Of a DNA stretch of 64,000 nt, positions 7,718 to 15,996 are shown in pieces (position 1 is the first letter of the stretch; every line of letters begins with the position of its first letter). A model generated the notes under the pieces. The model was given only the letters and a program-made list of their open reading frames with translations, searched no databases and was not told where the DNA came from. The position numbers were made by a program, and so were the translations under genes. The DNA is from Hymenobacter norwichensis DSM 15439 (lineage in GTDB: Bacteria > Bacteroidota > Bacteroidia > Cytophagales > Hymenobacteraceae). The DNA is taken from NCBI RefSeq assembly GCF_000420705.1, contig NZ_ATVL01000006.1, positions 1,116,267-1,180,266 of the forward strand. The letters are read 5' to 3'.

Positions 7718-8248
7718 ATGCGCAAGCACAACGGTATGCGGCCCCAGGATGTAGTAGTGTTATTGAAGATTACCACGCTAACCACTACTTCCTGGCAAGG
7801 CAAAGACCTAGCCGCTGCCCTCTTCATCAGCCCCGCCGAAATATCCGACGCCCTGCGCCGGTGTCAGTACGCCCGCCTGCTCCAGCCCGACGGCCGGACG
7901 GTGCAGCAGCAGGCCTTATTGCGGTTTCTCCAGCACGGCTTGCCCTACGTATTTCCGGCGCATCCCAGCGGCTTCGTGCAAGGCACCCCCACGGCCTGGA
8001 GCGCCTTGCCCAACCTGCCGCAGCTCCGCACCCCCACCGAACCCGCCTACGTGTGGCCCGACCCCGAGGGCCAAGCCTGGGGCCTATCCGTCAGCCCGCT
8101 GTACGCGAGTACTCCCGCCGCCGCCCGCCTAGATACGGAGTGGCACGCGGTGCTAGCCCTGGTTGATGTGCTGCGCCTCGGTGTCAGCCCACAGCGCAAG
8201 GCAGCGTATGAGCTACTAAGCGCCAGGCTGGTGCCGCAAGTAGCGTAG
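7718..8248 (+). CDS. Winged-helix-like hypothetical protein divergent from the heme operon
   Basis: A 176-residue soluble protein without a signal peptide. The N-terminal part (RPQDVVVLLKITTL...WQGKDLAAALFISPAEISDALRRC) reads as a helix-turn-helix of MarR-like winged-helix type, with LFISPAEISDALRR as the likely recognition region. The remainder has a conserved-looking segment ending in VWPDPEGQAWGLSVSPLY, then a helical tail. Two starts are possible, ATG 7718 or ATG 7736 (MRPQDV). It is transcribed away from the heme operon across the region holding both operator-like repeats, so it is a candidate for binding them. That link is only positional. A TACCTTCG at 7635 could be its -7 box. Confidence 0.6.
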   Translation: MRKHNGMRPQDVVVLLKITTLTTTSWQGKDLAAALFISPAEISDALRRCQYARLLQPDGRTVQQQALLRFLQHGLPYVFPAHPSGFVQGTPTAWSALPNLPQLRTPTEPAYVWPDPEGQAWGLSVSPLYASTPAAARLDTEWHAVLALVDVLRLGVSPQRKAAYELLSARLVPQVA

Positions 8249-8265
8249 GGGAGAGGTCCGCACAC

Positions 8266-8318
8266 AAAAAAGCCCGGTCCTGGGCAAGCAATTGTGCTTG
8301 CTTCAAGACCGGGCTTTT
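8266..8318. terminator. Bidirectional terminator between convergent genes
   Basis: AAAAAAGCCCGGTC and GACCGGGCTTTT pair across a 27-nt loop that itself contains a small AGCAATTGTGCT stem. It serves the gene ending at 8248 and the minus-strand gene ending at 8339. Confidence 0.85.
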
Positions 8319-8338
8319 GTTGCCCTGTTTCGGAGGTG

Positions 8339-9640
8339 CTACAGGGCTTTCACCGCCAGTGTCACGGCCACGTCGGTAGCCGAGGTGCGGTTGATGCCCG
8401 TCACGGTGAAAATGGCGTACTGGTCGGCGCCGCGCAGGCGGGTGATGTACACGCTGCCCACCGTCACGTTGTCGATGGTGGTAAGCTGGGCAGTGCTGGC
8501 AGCCGTGAGGTAGGCTTGGCGGATGCTGTTGAGCGTGGCCGCGTTGTAAGCTGCCGCCGTTGACACCAGGAACCGGCTGGTGTTCAGGGCTTGCAGGCGC
8601 ACCGCATTGCTGGCCGTGCTAGTAACGGCTACGTCCTTGGTGGCGGGAGCATTAGCAAACGGTACTGCCATGAAGGTGGTCAGGTCGTACGCCGCCAAGT
8701 CGCCGCCGTTGGTGCCAGCGTAGGTGAGCGTGACGGTGCGGGCCGCCGCTAGTGCCGTGGGCGTACCCGGCGTAATGGCCGTGGCCGTAACAGTAGCCGT
8801 GCGGTAGGTGAAGTTGGTCGGCGTCGTTATGGGGCGGGGCGCTACGCTTTGGTAGCGGCTTTTCGCTTCAAACCGAAACACCAGTGGCTGGCCACTGCTG
8901 CCAGCGGGCAAGGTCAAATCCACGTTTACGGTGGCCGCCGCCCCGGTTTGGGTGCCGGCCGTGGGTAGGCGCTGCCGCGCGAACCGCCGCTCCGCCGCCG
9001 TGCCGATGCGGACGTAGGTAATCAGACTGTCAATGTCCTTGTATAGAATGCCCGCCGTGGTAATGGCCGTGGCTGAGGTGATACCACCGGCATTCAACAC
9101 CACCGGAAAACGCACTACGTCGCCGGGCACGGGCGTGGTAGTGCTGGGAGCGGTGATGTTAGTGGGCGTGTTCAGGCTGATGGTCGGCGTGGCTTCGGCC
9201 ACCCGAAACGAGGCCGAGCGGGTCCGAAACTGGCCGTTGGTGCTCACTACCCGCGCATCCAACCGAATCAGGGCTTTGTTGGCGGCCGTGGGCACCACGT
9301 AATTGATGAGCAGCGTATCGGCGTTCTTGGTTTTCGAGTAAGCGGCCTGGTATGGGATGGTTTGCACTACCACCGAGTCGCGGGATGGTTCCACTTTCTG
9401 TAGCACCAGAATCTCCTTGATAGGGTCGGTTTGGGGGGCAAAATTCAACTCGACCGTCACGGTTTCGCCAACAGCGTACTTGGTGGCTATGGGAAAGGGC
9501 GTGGTACTGCTCACGATGGTGGGAAACCGCTCGCCAACCAGCGTATAGTTCTCGTCTATTTCCTTGTCGCAGCTGGCCGTCAGGGTCAGCAAACCAACCA
9601 GCAGCCCCGGCGTGGCGCGCCGTACTAATGAATATGTCAT
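8339..9640 (-). CDS. Lipoprotein, third gene of SusCD locus 1 (SusE-like position)
   Basis: A 433-residue secreted lipoprotein of unknown family. The signal peptide ends in a lipobox (LTLTASC-DKEIDEN). The remainder is Thr/Ala/Val-rich with alternating hydrophobic residues, as in stacked beta-sandwich domains; GDVVRFPVVLNAGGITSA and TVTLTYAGTNGGDLAAYDL are typical stretches. It follows susD by 48 bp on the same strand, the position held by SusE/SusF-type surface-binding lipoproteins in other loci, so a role in holding substrate at the cell surface is inferred. No enzymatic motif is visible. Confidence 0.75.
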   Translation of the reverse strand: MTYSLVRRATPGLLVGLLTLTASCDKEIDENYTLVGERFPTIVSSTTPFPIATKYAVGETVTVELNFAPQTDPIKEILVLQKVEPSRDSVVVQTIPYQAAYSKTKNADTLLINYVVPTAANKALIRLDARVVSTNGQFRTRSASFRVAEATPTISLNTPTNITAPSTTTPVPGDVVRFPVVLNAGGITSATAITTAGILYKDIDSLITYVRIGTAAERRFARQRLPTAGTQTGAAATVNVDLTLPAGSSGQPLVFRFEAKSRYQSVAPRPITTPTNFTYRTATVTATAITPGTPTALAAARTVTLTYAGTNGGDLAAYDLTTFMAVPFANAPATKDVAVTSTASNAVRLQALNTSRFLVSTAAAYNAATLNSIRQAYLTAASTAQLTTIDNVTVGSVYITRLRGADQYAIFTVTGINRTSATDVAVTLAVKAL

Positions 9641-9688
9641 GTCGGAAGTTCAATCAGGTTAGGGAAAGGACACAAGCCGGATGGGTCA

Positions 9689-11266
9689 CTACGGCTGATC
9701 AAACCACATGGGCTTGGCCACGTAATCGGGCGCGGTAGCCCCAATGCGGGCTATTTCGGCGGGGTTGTACAACACCTCGGTAGCGCCCGGCAGCAACCGG
9801 CGCGGAAACTGCCCCATCAATGCCGGATTGACGCCCGTTGGAACCTGGAAATTTACGTAGTACTGCGTGGAGAAATCCAGCCGACGCAAATCCGACCAGG
9901 TATCCGGATTCAGGAACATGGCAATGTACTTCTGCTCCATAATGCGGCGCAAATCCAACTCAGCTTCGTTCTGTGCCACGGCGGCGCTAGCCAGATATGT
10001 TGTAATCTGGGCGGCTGTAATAGCCGGAAACGTAACCGTGAGGCCCTGCGACGCAGCCGTACCGCCCGCGCTGATTTTGGCCATGTGCGCCCGGATACCT
10101 TCGCGGTAGGCGGCCAGCGCCCGGCTGCGGTTGCCCGCCCGGAATGCAGCTTCCGCCTCAATAAACTTCAGCTCGTGGTAGGTGATAACCTCGAAATAGC
10201 CCAAGTCGCGAGCGTACCAGGAGCTGTAGAAATCGGTGACGGTGGTGCCGGCCGCCGCCCCCGGCGACAGGTTGGAGGTAGTAGTAGCTACACCAACGCC
10301 GGGGTCAACGCCGGTGCTAACCGCGGCGGCGGTGGTACCGCTGGCCGGCACGTTCAGGGCCATCACCCCGAAGCGCGGGTCGATGACGCCGGGGTAGGTG
10401 CGGCCGTCGAGGTACTTGATGAAGTTCGAGGAGAACGTAGCCGTACCAAAATTGGCGCGGGTGGTGCCGAAGATGTTGGTGGTGCTTAAAATGGGCGGTG
10501 CCGGGGCTTGGTAGTTGAGTTGGGCGTCGTCGGCCGTGGACGTCATGCCCTTATCGCAGAGCGCCAGAATGGTGGTGGCGTCGTAGGAAGTTTTCTTGGT
10601 GAGGTGCTGAAGCTGCCGAGCTTTGAGCGTGTTGGCCAGCTTCACCCATTTCTGCGCGTCGCCCCGGAACAAGATGTCGCCGCTGATGCTGGGCGAGGTC
10701 ACGTACAGCGGCCGGAAGTTGGCCGAGGCCGGCTTGCTCATCTCCACGATGCCCTCATCGAGCAGGCGCAGAATGTTGTCGTAAATGTCTTTCTGGTCAT
10801 CGTACTTGGGCGTGTAATTGGCCGCGCCCAGGAATGCTTCCGAGTACGGAATGTCCCCCAGCATATCGGTGGCGTGAGCCAGCACCAGGGCCATCATAAT
10901 CTTGCCAGCCCCCACGTAATACACCGAGCCTTCGGCCTGCGCCTGCTCGATCATCGGGCCAATGTTGCCGGCCGAATAGAAGTAGGTGTAGTTGAAGGTG
11001 TTGGTGCTCTGGGCGTTGGTGAAATAATATTGGTCGTTGCCGCCGCTGCTGCGCGTCCGGCTCACCACATACTGCGTGATGAACGGCGTGCGCAAGGCCG
11101 TAAACATTTGGGTTTGAATGCCGTTGGAAATGATGTTGGGCAACAGGAAATTCGGCGTAGCCGAAATCGGGTTGTTGGGGTCAGTATTGACGTCGAGGTA
11201 ATCGTCGCAGGAAGTCAGAGCGCCGCCACCTAGCAAGAGCCCCAGGAAAAGCAGATATTTTTTCAT
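9689..11266 (-). CDS. SusD/RagB family lipoprotein, locus 1
   Basis: A 525-residue outer-membrane lipoprotein that caps the SusC channel and binds substrate outside the cell. The signal peptide and lipobox (LTSC-DDYLD) lead into DVNTDPNNPISATPNFLLP, characteristic of the SusD-like branch with the DVNTDPNNP opening. Helical TPR-like stretches follow, including ELKFIEAEAAFRAGNRSRALAAYREGI and a late EQKYIAMFLNPDTWSDLRR. It lies 101 bp downstream of susC in the same transcription unit. A long inverted repeat fills that gap and may adjust the susC:susD ratio. The substrate, glycan or peptide, cannot be read from sequence. Confidence 0.92.
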   Translation of the reverse strand: MKKYLLFLGLLLGGGALTSCDDYLDVNTDPNNPISATPNFLLPNIISNGIQTQMFTALRTPFITQYVVSRTRSSGGNDQYYFTNAQSTNTFNYTYFYSAGNIGPMIEQAQAEGSVYYVGAGKIMMALVLAHATDMLGDIPYSEAFLGAANYTPKYDDQKDIYDNILRLLDEGIVEMSKPASANFRPLYVTSPSISGDILFRGDAQKWVKLANTLKARQLQHLTKKTSYDATTILALCDKGMTSTADDAQLNYQAPAPPILSTTNIFGTTRANFGTATFSSNFIKYLDGRTYPGVIDPRFGVMALNVPASGTTAAAVSTGVDPGVGVATTTSNLSPGAAAGTTVTDFYSSWYARDLGYFEVITYHELKFIEAEAAFRAGNRSRALAAYREGIRAHMAKISAGGTAASQGLTVTFPAITAAQITTYLASAAVAQNEAELDLRRIMEQKYIAMFLNPDTWSDLRRLDFSTQYYVNFQVPTGVNPALMGQFPRRLLPGATEVLYNPAEIARIGATAPDYVAKPMWFDQP

Positions 11267-11291
11267 TGAAATTCGATGTTGATGGTTGGTT

Positions 11292-11367
11292 GCTGATGGG
11301 TGATAGTTGACTGACTAGGTGAGTAATGCTTGTTCGTGCATCGCCAACCAATCATTCACCCATCAGC
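11292..11367. repeat. Inverted repeat between susC and susD
   Basis: GCTGATGGGTGA (11292-11303) and TCACCCATCAGC (11356-11367) are perfect 12-nt complements around a 52-nt loop. The right arm abuts the susC stop codon. No T-run follows on the minus strand, so it is more likely an RNA-stability or processing element than a terminator. Confidence 0.6.
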
Positions 11368-14300
11368 CTAAAAATTGACTCGCAGGCCCATGTCCACGCC
11401 GCGGGTGGCGGGCACGCTGCCGTAGTCGAAGCCGCCCGAGCCGCCACCCCGCACGCCGGCGCCGGCGGCGGAGGTTTCGGGGTCGGTGCCCGAGTAGTTG
11501 GTGAGCAGCACCAAGTTGCGGCCGGTTACGCTCAACTCCACGCCCTTCACAAACGACTTCCCAAACAGACTTTTCGGTAAGCCGTAGCTCAGCGTCACGT
11601 AGCGCAAGCGACTCCACGAACCATCTTCAATAAACGCCGAACCTACCCGCGCCAACACATCCTGGTAGTAGCCCTGCGTGAGCTCGGCGGGGCGGGTATT
11701 CGGGGTGTAGGTGATGGTGCCATCGGCAGCCGGCGCGGATGCCACCACGCCCTGGAATACGCCTTGCTTGTACCGGTCGAGGGTACGCAGGCTGGTGCCG
11801 CGGCTGGTGGCGTACCAGTCGTTGCCGTTCACCACTTTGCCGCCTTTGCGGAAGTCGAGCAGGAACGCCAATGACAACCCTTTGTATGTAAATGTGTTGG
11901 TGAGCTGCACCGTGTAATCGGGGGCGCGGTTACCCTGGTAGGTGAAGGCCGTATTTACCAGCGGTAAACCCGTGGTGGCGCTAATCAGAATCTGGCCGTC
12001 GGGGGCGCGCTGGTAGTCGGTGGCCCCGATGGAGCTGATGGCTTCGCCCGGAAACGCGCCGCCTTGTGCCACGTCGATAATAGCCGCATCCGACTGGTAC
12101 ACTACGGTCAGCACCGACGGCAACTCAATGGTTTCGTTGCGGTTTTTGTAGAAGTTGGCGGCCACGTCCCAGGTGAAATCACCTTTGATTGGCGTGCCGT
12201 TCAGCGAGATTTCCACGCCCCGGTTGCGCACCCGGCCGCCGTTGATGTATTGCAGAATAAAGCCCGACGCCTGGCTCACGCGCGGTGCAATCAGCTGGTC
12301 GCGCGTCACGGACTGATACACGTTGAAGTCCAGCCCCAAGCGGTTTTGCAGAAAACGCAGCTCCACGCCGGCCTCATAAGAGCGGCTGCGCTCCGGTTTC
12401 AGCAGGCGGTTCGAGCCGAAAAAGCCGTTACGGAAGCCCCCGCCAATGTAGGTGGCCTGCGCCAGCGGTGAATCTACGCGGTAGGGGCCGGTGTCTTTGC
12501 CCACTTCCGCCGCCGATGCCCGTAGCTTGCCGTAGTTGAGAATCCGGTTCTGGTCGAGGCCCAGCGTGCGGGTGAATTCGTAGCCCACCGACGCCGAGCC
12601 GTACCCGAAGGCCCGGCCGAAGTTCTTGTTTTCGCTAGGCCGGGGCAAGGTCGAGGATTGGTCCACGCGGCCTTGCAACTCCACGAACACCTGGTCGAAC
12701 AAGGTCAAACTCAAGCGAGCGAAGTTGCCCACCAGCCGCCGCTCCCGAATGGTCGTCAGCGCGTTGCGAAATACGGTGTTGTTGATGCTGACCAGCGTGG
12801 GGTTCTGGAAGGTGGTACCCAGCGTGTTGGTTTCGTCGCTCCGGGCCTGGTCGAAGCTGTTGCCCAGCACCACCGAGCCCGAGAAGTTCTCACTGAACCG
12901 GTGTTGCAGCGTCGCTAGCAAGTTGGACGTCAGCGTGCGGCTGAACGTTACGGTTTCGGCAATGCCACCGTCCTGATAACCCACCTGCGAGGTGCCAATG
13001 GCCCGCACCGACCGGTTGCGCTCGGTGTACAAATCGGCCCCGATGTTATAGTTGAACGTCAGCCACTTGGTAGCGGCGTAAGTGAGCGAGGTATTGCCAA
13101 TAAACCGGTCGGTCCGGTCGGTTTGCGGGTTGCGCTCTACCGTGAAATACGGGTTGTCGGGGTCCTGGGTGCCCACGCCGGCAATGAGGCGGCGGCGGGT
13201 GCCGTCGGGATTGAGGTAGTTGCGGGCGTCGTCGTTGCGAGGCCAGTTCAGCAAGCTCACGAAGAAGCCGCTCGGCGAGCCACCCGTGCCAAATAGTCCG
13301 TTGGCCTGCAACGGCCGCTCGCCACCCGAATTGATGTAGTTGGCCGAAGCCGTAGCACTGATTTTCGGGGAAAACTGCGCCGTGCCCGACAGCCGCAACG
13401 ATACCCGGTCGTAGGCGCTCTGCGGTACCACGCCCTTCTGATCAAGCTGCGAAACCGACAGGAAATAGGTGGCTTTCTCGGAGCCGCCTGACATGTTCAG
13501 GAAGTTCTGAAACGTGGTGCCCTTGCGGAAAATATTGCCCAGGTTATCGTACACCGGCTGGCCTTCGGCGAAGCGCGGCCCCCACGAGGCGCGGGTAGTG
13601 GCATCGAACACGCCGCCCGACCCCTGCCCGTACTGGTTTTGCAGTTCTGGCAACCGGTTCACTTCATCCACCGAAAACTGGGTGCGGTAGTTGATGCTCA
13701 TGGTGCCCTTCGAGCCGCGCTTGGTTTTGATGATAACGGCCCCGTTGGCGGCTCGTAGCCCGTAAAGCGTGGCGGCGGCCGGCCCTTTCAGCACCGTAAT
13801 GCTTTCGATATCCTCGGGGTTGAGGTCGGAGGCGCGGTTGGTGGTGCCCACCGAGCGGCCCGTCGTACCATTAAAGGCCGAACCCCCGCCCGGCAGCGTT
13901 GACTCGGTGAACGAGTTGTTGTCCATCGTAATACCGTCGATGACGAACAGCGGCTGGTTGTCGCCATCGAGCGAGGTGCCACCCCGAATGACAATGGCCG
14001 CGCCTTCGCCGGGCGCGCCACCCGAGCTGGTGATGTTGACGCCGGCAATCTTGCCCTGCAAGGCATTCACCACGTTGGTTTGGCGCGAGTCAATCAACTC
14101 CTTGCCTTCCACTTGCTGCACTCCGTAGTTCACTTCCCGGCGCTCCTGCTCGATGCCATAGGCCGTTACTACCACGTTGTTCAGCTCGGTGGTATTCTCC
14201 CGCAGCCCAATATCTATGCTGCTGTCGTCGCCGATGGCGCGCTCCAGGGTGGTGTAGCCGATGAAGCTGAAGGTGAGCGTGCTACCCGGCGCGGCCTGAA

Positions 14301-14493
14301 TGGTATAGCGGCCGTCGGCGCCGGTGCTGGTGCCGGTAGTGCTGCCTTTCACGAGCACCGTTACGCCTGGCAGCGGGCTCCGGTCGGTGGCCGACGTGAC
14401 GGTGCCAGTGATGGTGCGCAAGTTCTGCTGGGCGTGGCCGGGAAGTACGGCGGCCATGCTCAGCGCCGGCGCTAGCAAGTAAAGTCTGTTCAT
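11368..14493 (-). CDS. SusC/RagA family TonB-linked outer-membrane protein, locus 1
   Basis: Outer-membrane importer of 1041 residues. The ATG at 14493 gives a signal peptide (MNRLYLLAPALSMAAVLPGHA) and was preferred to an upstream TTG that would read through a hairpin leader. Domains in order: carboxypeptidase-regulatory-like domain (TITGTVTSATDRSPLPGVTV to SFIGYTTLERAI), plug (NNVVVTAYGIEQ, LQGKIAGVNIT, PLFVIDGI, DIESITVLKGPAAATLYGLRAANGAVIIKTKRG) and a large barrel ending in MGLRVNF. It works with the SusD lipoprotein and TonB to import an oligomer too large for porins. Its leader carries two competing stem-loops. The substrate is not identifiable. Confidence 0.93.
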   Translation of the reverse strand: MNRLYLLAPALSMAAVLPGHAQQNLRTITGTVTSATDRSPLPGVTVLVKGSTTGTSTGADGRYTIQAAPGSTLTFSFIGYTTLERAIGDDSSIDIGLRENTTELNNVVVTAYGIEQERREVNYGVQQVEGKELIDSRQTNVVNALQGKIAGVNITSSGGAPGEGAAIVIRGGTSLDGDNQPLFVIDGITMDNNSFTESTLPGGGSAFNGTTGRSVGTTNRASDLNPEDIESITVLKGPAAATLYGLRAANGAVIIKTKRGSKGTMSINYRTQFSVDEVNRLPELQNQYGQGSGGVFDATTRASWGPRFAEGQPVYDNLGNIFRKGTTFQNFLNMSGGSEKATYFLSVSQLDQKGVVPQSAYDRVSLRLSGTAQFSPKISATASANYINSGGERPLQANGLFGTGGSPSGFFVSLLNWPRNDDARNYLNPDGTRRRLIAGVGTQDPDNPYFTVERNPQTDRTDRFIGNTSLTYAATKWLTFNYNIGADLYTERNRSVRAIGTSQVGYQDGGIAETVTFSRTLTSNLLATLQHRFSENFSGSVVLGNSFDQARSDETNTLGTTFQNPTLVSINNTVFRNALTTIRERRLVGNFARLSLTLFDQVFVELQGRVDQSSTLPRPSENKNFGRAFGYGSASVGYEFTRTLGLDQNRILNYGKLRASAAEVGKDTGPYRVDSPLAQATYIGGGFRNGFFGSNRLLKPERSRSYEAGVELRFLQNRLGLDFNVYQSVTRDQLIAPRVSQASGFILQYINGGRVRNRGVEISLNGTPIKGDFTWDVAANFYKNRNETIELPSVLTVVYQSDAAIIDVAQGGAFPGEAISSIGATDYQRAPDGQILISATTGLPLVNTAFTYQGNRAPDYTVQLTNTFTYKGLSLAFLLDFRKGGKVVNGNDWYATSRGTSLRTLDRYKQGVFQGVVASAPAADGTITYTPNTRPAELTQGYYQDVLARVGSAFIEDGSWSRLRYVTLSYGLPKSLFGKSFVKGVELSVTGRNLVLLTNYSGTDPETSAAGAGVRGGGSGGFDYGSVPATRGVDMGLRVNF

Positions 14494-15169
14494 AGGAGAG
14501 AGGGAAATAGGGAAACAGAAAACATGAGAGAAAACAGCGGCAGGAATTAGGCTGCTACACGCAGTCCAATTCCTGCCTGAGCAGCTACTCAGGCGCAAGT
14601 GCCAGACAATATGAAAAGTAGCTGCTGCGCATAGGGGGTGGTGAGAGAGTGAAGCTTAGGCCGCAGAACACATTGGGAAGCACTGTAAAATAGATCCTGA
14701 TAAGCGTGTTTTTCAAGGAAAATAGGTCCTAAGCTAAAAATCATCCTAAGTGAAATCAACTATATATGGCATTTAATGTAGGTATTTTTCAACTTTAGAT
14801 GCTTTCAGAAAAGCATCAGCTTACTAGTGCAGCCACCTTCACCGTCCGCGTCATGTTCAACGTCACTGCTGCTACCCGCGTCCCCATCCGGGTTTCCCCC
14901 AGTTCCGAGTTGGCTGCCTTCATTTGCCAGGGGCTGCCGAGGTCTGTGCTATCGTGCTGGACCTAGTCACCAGCTTGTCGCCGACGTGGCTGTACTAGAA
15001 ACTGGTGCGGCTGCACGTGCCGTGAGCAAGAACTGAACTTGAGAATATAGTGAAGGCCAGCTTTAATGAGTATTGTCTCCGAGGGTATCGAGCCCTTTGT
15101 GCGCTGAGAGTTTCGAATAACAACCTAGTGTGTGAATAGATCAGTTTTCTAATTCAAAGCTCCTCGGTT
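14494..15169. other. 676-bp intergenic region between susC locus 1 and the methyltransferase gene
   Basis: The left part holds the susC leader hairpins. The middle (14690-14820) is AT-rich and should contain the susC promoter, but no clear TAnnTTTG was found. The stretch 14830-15036 is GC-rich and partly open in several frames but shows no recognisable family; it may be a decayed gene fragment. Confidence 0.5.
14539..14594 (-). promoter_or_regulatory. Attenuator-like pair of stem-loops in the susC leader
   Basis: On the minus strand the first hairpin is GCCTGAG/CTCAGGC (14594-14575, 6-nt loop). It overlaps by three bases a second, longer hairpin GGCAGGAATT/AATTCCTGCC (14577-14539) whose loop pairs further as CTGC/GCAG. 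The second is followed closely by GCTGTTTTCTC, so it looks like an intrinsic terminator ending 45 nt before the start codon. The overlap makes the two folds mutually exclusive. Confidence 0.5.
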
Positions 15170-15834
15170 ATGCACCAATCTGATACGCCCTTAGCTACCT
15201 ATCCGCCCCCGCCTCCCAATGCCACGCCCGCGCAGCAGCGCGAATACGAACGAGGGCGCTGGAATCATTTTCTGCTGGATGCAACTTGGCGGCGTACACG
15301 CTTCAACGAGCAGCCAAACACATTGCTCGTGGAGGCAGTGCAGGGCCGCCAACCCGGTAAAGCGCTGGATATGAATATGGAGAGGGACGCAATGCTTTAT
15401 ACCTGGCTCAGCAGGGCTGGCAGGTGACGGGCGTGGATATTGCCGACCAAGCGCTGGCGCACGCCCAACAACGAGCCCAACGGCTAGGATGCCAGCTGAC
15501 CACCATTGAGCAGGATGCTGATACGTACGATTGGGGCATCGGGGAATGGGACTTAATTGTTCTGTGCTACGCCGATGAACGTACGCATGTGGCGCAGGTG
15601 CAAGCCGCCCTTAAGCCCGGTGGCCTGCTGGTGTTCGAAAATTTCCACGCCGATATCAACCAGCTACGGCCAGCCGCTTCCGGTCAGCAAATCGGGTTTG
15701 GAACCGATGAGTTGAAGAAGCTGTATGCTGCCGCTGCCTTTGAGATTGTGCGCTACGAAGAGCCAGTAGGAGTGGCTGATTTCTCCAAAGAACAGCACCG
15801 GCTGGTGCGGTTAGTGGCTCGTAAGCCTGAATGA
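15170..15834 (+). pseudogene. Class I SAM-dependent methyltransferase with a one-base frameshift
   Basis: Two frames together encode one 221-residue methyltransferase. The first part (from MHQSDTP) runs to LVEAVQGRQPGKALDMNM; the second continues TGVDIADQALAHAQQRAQRLG, then WDLIVLCYADERT and LKPGGLLVFENF, matching class I motifs II-IV. Near 15379-15381 the bases read ATGGAGAGGGAC. One extra G would restore MGEGRNALYLAQQGWQ, which is motif I (the SAM-binding glycine loop), and join the frames. As written, translation stops at 15427, removing the catalytic domain. Either a real inactivating deletion or a sequencing error in a G-run. It stands alone between divergent susC genes. Confidence 0.85.
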
Positions 15835-15996
15835 CTGGTGAGCAGCCTCGGCTGGACAGGAAATTTTTGCACCACTTTGAAGCGAGTAGGCTAGGGCTTT
15901 TCTGCTGGAAACACTAGTTGTGTTTTGGGGAGTGGTAATATCATATATTGACGAATAGTATAGCTCTCCTTCCACTTTCTTTCCCCACTTCCCACT

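Noticed and set aside
14827-15036. 69-codon frame between susC and the methyltransferase gene
   Set aside because: No recognisable family, no promoter, and no codon pattern matching neighbours. At most a gene remnant.
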